The translations under genes and the position numbers were made by a program. The notes under the pieces are model-generated. The model was given only the letters and a program-made list of their open reading frames with translations. It was not told where the DNA came from and searched no databases. This document shows positions 57,370 through 64,000 of a stretch of DNA of 64,000 nucleotides, one piece after another. Origin of the DNA: Stentor roeselii (Eukaryota; Ciliophora; Heterotrichea; Heterotrichida; Stentoridae); NCBI GenBank assembly GCA_006503475.1, contig RSEH01000076.1:1-64000 (forward strand). The letters are read 5' to 3'. How positions within the stretch are numbered: position 1 is the stretch's first letter; every line of letters begins with the position of its first letter.

Positions 57370-57960
57370 TATAAATCTTTTATTGATGACTTCAAATCTT
57401 TATCTTAAATATCCAGGACCTTGTGAAGTAATCAAATTGAAAAATGGATTAATCAGGTAATTTGACGAATGATTCTTGACTGCACCTTGAATTCCCACAA
57501 ATTTCTTAACCTTCTCTAGATCCGAGTGTATTCAGACAACTTTTAATTGAGTTTTGTGTCTTTCTGGCCTCGATCAAAAGAAAGAATTCTGATCTTTTTG
57601 AAACTAATCATTCTTGATCCTCTGATCTTAGCTGAACCTTTTCAAGAGTTTTGAAGATGATAGCCAGGTATCCAACTCAAAAATTGACGGAAAGGAAAAC
57701 TGAAGTTAGAAGATTTAATAGATGGTCTGAGATTAAGAGGAAGAAATTGAACCAAAGAAGGCTAAAAACTTCAGAAATGATTAGAAAAGTTTAAAATAAC
57801 TCTCTTATCAGCTTAAAACAAGTTAAGGTAACTCTGGCTATCAAATAGAAATTAATCTATCAATAACAACATTTATATCAACCTGCCAACTCCACCTTTA
57901 TCATCATCCATCTAAGCCTCTATTCATTATTTTTTTCAATCATTTTACCAATAAAGGTAA
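57370..57960. other. Intergenic region, nothing recognised
   Basis: About 590 bp, AT-rich with somewhat higher GC in the middle. The last 100 bases are pyrimidine-rich and G-poor (leader type). I see no gene, tRNA or repeat. Confidence 0.55.
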
Positions 57961-58410
57961 ATGTTAGAGAAATCGTTTGATAATATTTTTATCCAAACTC
58001 GGAATAGAGATGCGAATCTTGACTTCTGGAGAGAAAAAATACAGAAATCAGTTAAATTTTCATCAAGTCACAAGCGAAATAGGAATAAAAGCTGTGAAAT
58101 GGTTGAGAATGTCAATCAAATTAATGCTGTTTTTCACTTTTTACGTTCAGAGCACGTAAAAATACAAAAAGAACTGAAAAATCAAGAAAAACTTCTGCAA
58201 GTGTTTAAAACTATCGATTTTTCTGATGAAAACTCAGCGAAAAACACAGAAGCATCTACCCCTAGTAATAAAAATTCGTTAAGAGGTGATGAGCTATATC
58301 TGGTCACTTTTAAGCCTGGCGATCGCTGGACTGACTGTGTGAGGAAAAAGAAACACTTCCCTCGAGATGTTTTTACAGTGCCTAAGACTAATTTAAATAA
58401 CTTATTTTGA
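57961..58410 (+). CDS. Hypothetical protein
   Basis: A 149-residue protein with a helical middle (FHFLRSEHVKIQKELKNQEKLL) and a basic C-terminus (CVRKKKHFPRDVFTVP). No family is recognised. Single exon with ATG start; it converges on the CK1 gene with a 174-bp A/C/T-rich gap. Confidence 0.6.
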   Translation: MLEKSFDNIFIQTRNRDANLDFWREKIQKSVKFSSSHKRNRNKSCEMVENVNQINAVFHFLRSEHVKIQKELKNQEKLLQVFKTIDFSDENSAKNTEASTPSNKNSLRGDELYLVTFKPGDRWTDCVRKKKHFPRDVFTVPKTNLNNLF

Positions 58411-58584
58411 GTCATAGACTAGTTTTTTATTAAAAAGGTTTAAGGGGTTATCTAGATTTTAGAGTTGTTTAGAGAAAAAGCTGCTTCTAGCTAAAATAGT
58501 AAAATCTTTCATTTCCAAATCGAAACTACCCTAAAAAAAATCTAAAAAAACACAAGCATAATCTAATTATAAAACTCACTCCGA

Positions 58585-59580
58585 TTAATTTTCAGAGATA
58601 TTCAATCTAAGTATATCTCTATTAATTTCCGGTCCTTTCGTAACAATAGTCGAGTCAAGATTAAGCATAATATCCTCAGTATCTTCAATAAAAGTAAATT
58701 TTTTCTTAACCTTTTTCGGTTTTGATACCGGCATAAGCGAATACTGTTTAACAATTCGATTATCCTTCTGAAACTTCCTTCCCAAGTCCAAAATTTTTTC
58801 CCTAACATAAAAATAATCAACATCATCCTGAAACTTCAATTGTTTGACATACTTAAATACATCAATCAATTCCTTAGCAGCAGATCCAAACAACTCTTTT
58901 CCCGAAATCTTTTCCTTAACCATGCAAATATTCGCAGTGCTTGTATTCGCCTTGATCCAAGGCAAAGTCCCAGTATAAAAATAAGCCAAAACATAACAAA
59001 ACGTTTCCAAGTCATCTCTTCTACTCTGTTGAAATCCTTTATGTGTATAAACCGAGCAATAATTACTAGTCCCTGCAAACCCGCAGTTTTCACTAAACTC
59101 CAAATGTTTCCCTTCTCGAAAAACCATGGAAATCCCGAAGTCGATGATGAAAACTGCTGAACGGTTCGACTCTGGACCTATCAAGACCTGTCTCGGTTTC
59201 AAGTCGCGATGAATGACTCCTCGTTCATGAATCCCTTCTAAAATCATGATCATTTGACGAGCGTAGTTCAAAAAGTCCTCAAACGGAAACTTTCGCCCTG
59301 ACTCGATAAACTTGTCTTCAAGACTTTGGCCGAGAAGCTGAATTACGATGTAGCTGAAATCTTCCTCGTCGCCAAAGTCAATCAGTCTTGGAACTCCGGA
59401 AAGGTTTTTCAGTTTATCAAGGATTCTTCGCTCGTTTTGAAGCATTGAACGATTTTCGGAACTGTCGACTTTTACTGCGTAGTGAAAACCTGTTGTTGAG
59501 TCCTGGCAGAGATAAACACGGCCGCAGGTGCCTTGGCCGATGAGCTGGATTCTGTTGTACTTTTCGCCGATTTTTTGCAT
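58585..59580 (-). CDS. Casein kinase 1-like kinase
   Basis: A 331-residue kinase of the CK1 group: Gly loop IGQGTCGRVYLC, lysine AVK (K37), VPRLIDFGDEEDFSYIVIQLLGQSLED as in CK1, catalytic loop HRDLKPRQVLIG (124-134), DFG (147-149), then GTSNYCSVYTHKGFQQSRRDDLE, the CK1 form of the APE region. The Asn of the catalytic loop (HRD.KP.N) is replaced by Gln131, and the next residue differs from the CK1 norm (DNFLMG), so metal binding may be altered. The last 60 residues are basic. It is a single exon with a G-free leader. Confidence 0.88.
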   Translation of the reverse strand: MQKIGEKYNRIQLIGQGTCGRVYLCQDSTTGFHYAVKVDSSENRSMLQNERRILDKLKNLSGVPRLIDFGDEEDFSYIVIQLLGQSLEDKFIESGRKFPFEDFLNYARQMIMILEGIHERGVIHRDLKPRQVLIGPESNRSAVFIIDFGISMVFREGKHLEFSENCGFAGTSNYCSVYTHKGFQQSRRDDLETFCYVLAYFYTGTLPWIKANTSTANICMVKEKISGKELFGSAAKELIDVFKYVKQLKFQDDVDYFYVREKILDLGRKFQKDNRIVKQYSLMPVSKPKKVKKKFTFIEDTEDIMLNLDSTIVTKGPEINRDILRLNISEN

Positions 59581-59697
59581 TTTTTATTGATTTTTTAGGA
59601 TTTTAGGAAGTTTTAGGAGTTTTTTTAAGGTTTTAGGAGTTTTTTTAAGGTTTTAGAGGGTTTTATTTAAGGGGTTTTGAATGTTTTTATAAAGATT
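59581..59697. promoter_or_regulatory. C-free intergenic leader with repeated CCTAAAA (minus strand)
   Basis: From 59579 to 59704 the plus strand has no C in 126 bases; on the CK1 sense strand it has no G. It contains several TTTTAGG units (CCTAAAA on the minus strand), two of them in a 20-bp direct repeat ending TTTTTTTAAGG. It separates the CK1 start from the divergent coiled-coil gene. Confidence 0.6.
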
Positions 59698-62382
59698 ATG
59701 AATTCGAATGTCTGGAAGTTAGCTGAAGAACTTGTATCTGCTGAGGTGCTAATCAATGAGTATATCAACTTGCAGGACACTTTGTATAGTGAAGCTGTTA
59801 TTTTAACTGAAGGTCCTCAAGAAGGCACACCGCGTTTTTTGATCGACAAACTTCAAAGTGGAGAAGAAGAAACTGAAGACGGTCTAAGTGCATGTTTTAA
59901 ATCTGTCAACTATTTAAAGAAGTCACTGGGTAAAGCGATGGACTTAGAGACTGCAATCATCAATCAGTACAAAACTTTCATTTCCAGGTTTAAATCAAAA
60001 GAACCTGCTTTTCAGTTACCCAGCAAGAAAACCGCTAAAAAATCCTGTGAAAACTGTGAAGAACTTGAAAATATCTTAGAAAATCTTGACAACGAGCTGG
60101 AAAACTACAAAAAATTGAATGTCAGTCTGAACAGTCAACTTGGAAAACAACAAAAAGACCTCCAAGGATACAAAAACATGTACATCGAACTCAAGTCTTC
60201 CCATGAAGAAGTCCTTCGAGAGCTCAAGTCACGAGTTTCTTTGACTGAAGACCTGGAATCTTCAAGAAAAACAAAAAAACAAGCAATTGACTCGAATGAC
60301 TACAAAATCGTTGAAAAGTCACTCTTTGAAGCTACCAAAAGATATGAAAATGAACTTGGAAAAAACCTTAAACTTCAGAACTCTTTTGAATCACTTCTTG
60401 AAGAAAATGAAGTCAAACAGGAAAAAATAGAAAAAGCTCAGATTATCATCAAAAAACTCAATGAAGAATGTGAAAAACTCGCAAAGGAACTTGGAAAAGT
60501 TGAAGAAGAACTTGATTTTTATAAAAAAGAATCGAAAAGTGCTGAAAAAATCGTTGTGGAAGCTAGAAAAAAATTTAATGAACTTGATGGGTTTAAAAGA
60601 ACTGAAGAAAGACTCAGGGAAGAAAATTCAAATTTTAAGGTAAAGTTGATGGAAATCTCTGAAAACGCGGAAAACGAAAAAAATCATCTGAAAAAAGTGA
60701 TTGAAGACCTTTTGTATGATAAAAAACATCTAGAGAAGGACATGGAGGACTTAGAAGAGAAACTAACTGAAATTGACGAAATGAACCAAAACCGTATATC
60801 AGCTTTTAACAACGCTTGTCAACAGATACACGACCTCAACGATGCTCTGGAAAAAAAAGAAAAAGAACTAGAAAATCTTTCTCAAGACTTCAAAATTCAA
60901 CTAGAAAACAAAGAACAAGAAAAAGAAAACATAAAAAAACATGCAGAAAATCTCATTCGGTCTCTTTCAGCCAAGCCCCATCAAAGCATCACAAGTCATT
61001 CAAACAACCCGAATCAAGCCAGTCACTCAGTCCCTCAAATCCTCTCAAACAAGCCAAACCATTCAACCCGCGGAAGCCACTCACCTCCAAGACAAGCAGA
61101 AGACCCTGAAAATTCCAATTCAAGTCCAATCGCTTCAACAACATTCACCATTTCTCCAGCTCTTCAACTAAAAATAGAAAACTTGGAAAATCAGCTTCAA
61201 GAATCAAGAACGACTGAAAAAAACTTGAAAAATCTGTTAAAAACTTTTCATGAAAAAGAAAAAAACTTTCAAATTTTAACTGAAAATTCAATTTCAGGTC
61301 TTAATTCACAGTTTTTAGCTGATCGTGAAAGATGGATGATGAAACTTGAGGATTTAGAAGGGAGTCTTCAGAGCCTTGAACGAAAAAACGACTCACTTTT
61401 AAGAGCTTTGGCAGATTTTTCGAAGCTTTTGAAGATAAAAGACACACAAATAGAAGACCTGCTGATTCTTGCGAAAGACTTGGAAAATAATTCAAGTCTT
61501 CGTGTAAAAGCTTTCCAAGACGAAAACAATTCAATTTTTTCTCTGATAAATCAAGAGATCCTTCCAAGGAGCAGACAAATATTGGACCAACACCTGGACC
61601 TTGCCCATAAAAAGATCAAAAACAACTCAATGGACTCAGAAAGGCTGCGAATCGAGTTGGAAGATTTAAAAGACCTTCACAGCAGGACTCTTTATCGTTT
61701 AGAAATCGCTCAAAATGAATTCTGTCAGGCTTCACGACAACTTTCAAAATACGAACAAGAACTGAAATCAATAAAATCACTTTTAGAAAATCCAGGCCTT
61801 GCTATTACTTATGAACCCTCTTCGAATGACTCACAACTCGCTTCAGAAGTACTTCAAAAGGTTCGAGACGTGTTTGAGTATAACCTCGCTCTTATCTCGC
61901 AGAGGACTGAAGCCAGAAGTGCTTTAGAGAAACTTGAAGTTGAAAGGCAAATGTTTTTGACTGACGTGAAAGTAACAAAGGAAGACTTTTTGGCAAAGCA
62001 AAAAATGATGAATGAGGAAAACTTGCGCCTTCGGGATTTGAATGAATTCTTGAAAAATAATGGAAATAAGGAAAAAGAAGAGAAAGTCTTGATTCAAGAA
62101 CATTGGGAAAAAGAAGTTAATTTTTTTAAAGCTCAGGGAGAGTATATCAAAGGTCTACTCACTGATGTTGAAAAGGAAAAGTTTAAAGTTGAAGCTGAGT
62201 TGAAACAAGTTAGAAATGAGTTTGTTGAACTTATGGCTGGATATGAAAGGGTTGTCAATGAAAAGAATATCTTGCAGAAATGCTTTGAAGAACTTAATCA
62301 GAAAATTTGGAGCAACTCGGAACGGATTAGGAATGAATGGAAAAAAGATTCGATGATGAGCAGTGGAAGCATGTTTAAATAA
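59698..62382 (+). CDS. Large coiled-coil protein
   Basis: An 894-residue protein starting at the ATG at 59698 (MNSNVWKLAEEL); the frame upstream offers only a TTG. A globular helical N-terminus (1-110) is followed by long coiled coils (about 115-425 and 495-880), interrupted by a Ser/Pro/Asn-rich linker (about 428-490; SHSNNPNQASHSVPQ). No motor or other domain is visible. The layout suits a centrosomal, basal-body or Golgi scaffold, which is inference. Confidence 0.82.
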   Translation: MNSNVWKLAEELVSAEVLINEYINLQDTLYSEAVILTEGPQEGTPRFLIDKLQSGEEETEDGLSACFKSVNYLKKSLGKAMDLETAIINQYKTFISRFKSKEPAFQLPSKKTAKKSCENCEELENILENLDNELENYKKLNVSLNSQLGKQQKDLQGYKNMYIELKSSHEEVLRELKSRVSLTEDLESSRKTKKQAIDSNDYKIVEKSLFEATKRYENELGKNLKLQNSFESLLEENEVKQEKIEKAQIIIKKLNEECEKLAKELGKVEEELDFYKKESKSAEKIVVEARKKFNELDGFKRTEERLREENSNFKVKLMEISENAENEKNHLKKVIEDLLYDKKHLEKDMEDLEEKLTEIDEMNQNRISAFNNACQQIHDLNDALEKKEKELENLSQDFKIQLENKEQEKENIKKHAENLIRSLSAKPHQSITSHSNNPNQASHSVPQILSNKPNHSTRGSHSPPRQAEDPENSNSSPIASTTFTISPALQLKIENLENQLQESRTTEKNLKNLLKTFHEKEKNFQILTENSISGLNSQFLADRERWMMKLEDLEGSLQSLERKNDSLLRALADFSKLLKIKDTQIEDLLILAKDLENNSSLRVKAFQDENNSIFSLINQEILPRSRQILDQHLDLAHKKIKNNSMDSERLRIELEDLKDLHSRTLYRLEIAQNEFCQASRQLSKYEQELKSIKSLLENPGLAITYEPSSNDSQLASEVLQKVRDVFEYNLALISQRTEARSALEKLEVERQMFLTDVKVTKEDFLAKQKMMNEENLRLRDLNEFLKNNGNKEKEEKVLIQEHWEKEVNFFKAQGEYIKGLLTDVEKEKFKVEAELKQVRNEFVELMAGYERVVNEKNILQKCFEELNQKIWSNSERIRNEWKKDSMMSSGSMFK

Positions 62383-62535
62383 ATTAATAATCAGTTAATC
62401 GCTGTGTGGATTTTATGATTGATTAAAGGATCTTTAGAAATTGTGATTTTTAGAATATCAGTGAGGTATTTTTATTACTTTTTGTAAGTAACTGAAGGTA
62501 AATAATAAAATAATTGTTCAATTCTTCGAACATAT

Positions 62536-63066
62536 ATGCAACCAAAAGAAAAGAAAACTCTAGTCTTCCTTGCAAGACAATCTGTCCTTAAGCCCCAAAA
62601 GCGTATAAAAAATAGCAAGTTATTCAGAAGTTTTTCACCACAGCGTAAGCCAATGCCACCTTTATTCCCTAAGCCTGTTGTGAATCAATGTGTTGTTAAA
62701 TCAAATACCAATCTTTTGAATCCTTCAGTTCAAGGCATTAATAAGCACTTCAAAGTAAACTCATTTGACCGCTTGACTATTGAAAATCTTTTATCTTCCA
62801 GTCATTACCCTGACAAAAACGAAGAAAATTCTCAGATCTCAAAGCGAAAAGTGATACACAAAAGAAAAGCTCAGTCGTTTTACAAGAATTTTGATACAAA
62901 TGAAGTACTTTCTATTTATGGTATTAAGTCGAAGCAAAAAATTGTAAATGAAGTTTCAAGACCTGGAAATATATTCAGCCCAAATGAAAATATTGAAAAA
63001 TTTCTGGAAAAACTAAAGGAAAAGTCGAAAGTTTTGATGGAAAAAATTCAGAAATCTTACAAGTAA
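62536..63066 (+). CDS. Hypothetical basic protein
   Basis: A 176-residue protein, strongly basic, with Ser/Pro-rich N-terminus (FRSFSPQRKPMPPLFPKP) and a short helical end (NIEKFLEKLKEKSKVLMEKIQ). No family is recognised. ATG start, single exon, codon use as in neighbours. Confidence 0.6.
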   Translation: MQPKEKKTLVFLARQSVLKPQKRIKNSKLFRSFSPQRKPMPPLFPKPVVNQCVVKSNTNLLNPSVQGINKHFKVNSFDRLTIENLLSSSHYPDKNEENSQISKRKVIHKRKAQSFYKNFDTNEVLSIYGIKSKQKIVNEVSRPGNIFSPNENIEKFLEKLKEKSKVLMEKIQKSYK

Positions 63067-63770
63067 TTTATCAAGACAATTTTAATAGCTATTTAATCTA
63101 GTGTATTTCACAAAAATGTATGTAAATTTCATTCAAGAAAAAGAATTTAGAAATTTTAAATCTAAAAATATGTTTCTTTAGTGAAACTAAAACACATTGA
63201 GGAAGGGGTTGATAAGTTCCTTGTTTTATTATATTCAAAGAATTGGCGAGATCATTAAATCACATTTAATTAAAGGGTAAGTAAAATTTGGTATGGGATA
63301 TTAAATTCTTTCTTAAACTTTCTCCTATATACAAGATGTGCCTGTTTCTAAAACAAATTTATGAAAGTAAATCATATAGATATTTAATCACTAAGATTTT
63401 TTTTTGCTTTGCTATTACAAGAGGAATTGATTATATTGTATTATTTTTCTTATATATATTTTACTATTCATCAAGAAATTCCTTAAAATTTTATATCTTT
63501 CTCCAAAGTTACAAAATGAATACACTTCTAAAATTTTGATTATTATCAGTTATCTCATTCATTTCCTCCCCCTGTGTTTTTTCAGCTTTTCCCTCCTATC
63601 CTCAAAAACTCCAACCTAAACAAATCCAAAAAAAAAAATCTCAGAATTCTTGAATAATCTTCATCAGTCTAACTCAAATAAATCCAAAATTTGACCTCGA
63701 ATATCAACTAAAATCCTTTCCTATCCAAATCTCAATAACTCACCTCAATTTCCATAATACCTGAGACTTA
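63067..63770. other. Intergenic region with G-poor leader
   Basis: About 700 bp. 63067-63540 is very AT-rich; the open frame at 63288-63539 is composed of AT-rich codons with hydrophobic bias and starts with a GTG or late ATG, so I do not call it. 63545-63770 is rich in C, T and A with very few G, the leader type seen before other plus-strand genes. Confidence 0.6.
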
Positions 63771-64000
63771 ATGTTGCATTCTACTAATTTCCTCAAATCC
63801 GTATCTCGAGTCCAAAAAAAAATCAAATCCTCTTCAGAGCCCTGGCTTGACACATCAAGTCAAGCCCATCAGTTTTGGAAGCAAATCTGGGGACAAGAAA
63901 TCACTCGAAAAGGAGAAGACGAAAAAGTATTTTTTTACCAATTTTCATCAAATTTCAACAAGCAAATCCTAAAAGCAACAGAAGACCTTCATACATTATT
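63771..64000 (+). CDS. Partial gene cut by the right edge
   Basis: An ATG at 63771 opens a frame that runs without stop to the last base (76 codons). The protein begins MLHSTNFLKSVSRVQKK and continues through WKQIWGQEITRKGEDEKVFFYQF, which has the composition of real coding sequence. It follows a typical G-poor leader. The N-terminus is basic with few acidic residues and could be a mitochondrial targeting peptide, but that is a guess. No family is recognised from this fragment. Confidence 0.65.
   Translation, partial: MLHSTNFLKSVSRVQKKIKSSSEPWLDTSSQAHQFWKQIWGQEITRKGEDEKVFFYQFSSNFNKQILKATEDLHTL

Noticed and set aside
59581-59697. CCTAAAA units as a telomere or chromosome end
   Set aside because: The units are scattered and irregular, not a tandem array, and genes continue on both sides.
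63288-63539. 83-codon open frame in AT-rich DNA
   Set aside because: The codons mirror the base composition, the start is not ATG, and no leader or domain supports it.

Overview
The window looks like macronuclear DNA of a heterotrichous ciliate, most likely Stentor coeruleus or a close relative. It is AT-rich and gene-dense. The genes are plainly eukaryotic (VPS8, CKS1, SFT2, Elongator subunit, NDUFA8-like, NEK and CK1 kinases). TAA, TAG and TGA all end real genes, so the code is the standard one, unlike Paramecium, Tetrahymena (TAA/TAG as Gln) or Blepharisma (TGA as Trp). Broken reading frames are restored by introns of only 15 nt, and in two cases 14 nt. The species name is inference; code and intron size are seen directly.

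Layout. 1-1.8 kb: the 3' part of a Fanzor (eukaryotic TnpB-like RNA-guided nuclease) with a Ser/Glu repeat inside its RuvC domain. 2.8-14.1 kb: SFT2, a CAP-Gly-less TBCE-like protein, an RCC1/coiled-coil protein, a C2-PX protein, an MFS transporter and several unknown coiled-coil proteins. 16-23 kb: two tandem kelch/Cys-rich membrane proteins. 24.5-28.9 kb: a cyclic-nucleotide-binding protein, an acylated MAP3K-like kinase, an SK-like potassium channel and an ELP5-like protein. 28.9-37.5 kb: a packed same-strand run including a four-exon IQ-motif protein, an RCC1 protein, VPS8 and a membrane protein; the last three have overlapping ends (TAATG, ATGA). 37.5-47.6 kb: NEK kinase, HSF-like protein, truncated hemoglobin, CKS1, a tail-anchored TPR protein, a theta-like GST and an alpha/beta hydrolase. 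47.9-52.5 kb: two paralogous proteins resembling inactive otubains fused to paired zinc modules. 52.5-64 kb: a PPAT-HD hydrolase fusion, a zinc-finger coiled-coil protein, a CDC14-like pseudophosphatase, a C2H2 protein, a CK1-like kinase, a large coiled-coil protein and a gene cut by the right edge.

Most genes are single exons separated by 5-50 bp. Divergent start codons lie as close as 13-14 bp. Four AT-rich gaps of about 0.9-1.9 kb hold no gene I can support. Leaders just upstream of many starts are almost free of G on the sense strand and often carry CCTAAAA. The strongest leads are the Fanzor, the 14-nt introns, the overlapping gene ends, the PPAT-HD fusion, and the apparent pseudoenzymes (CDC14, otubain-like pair).
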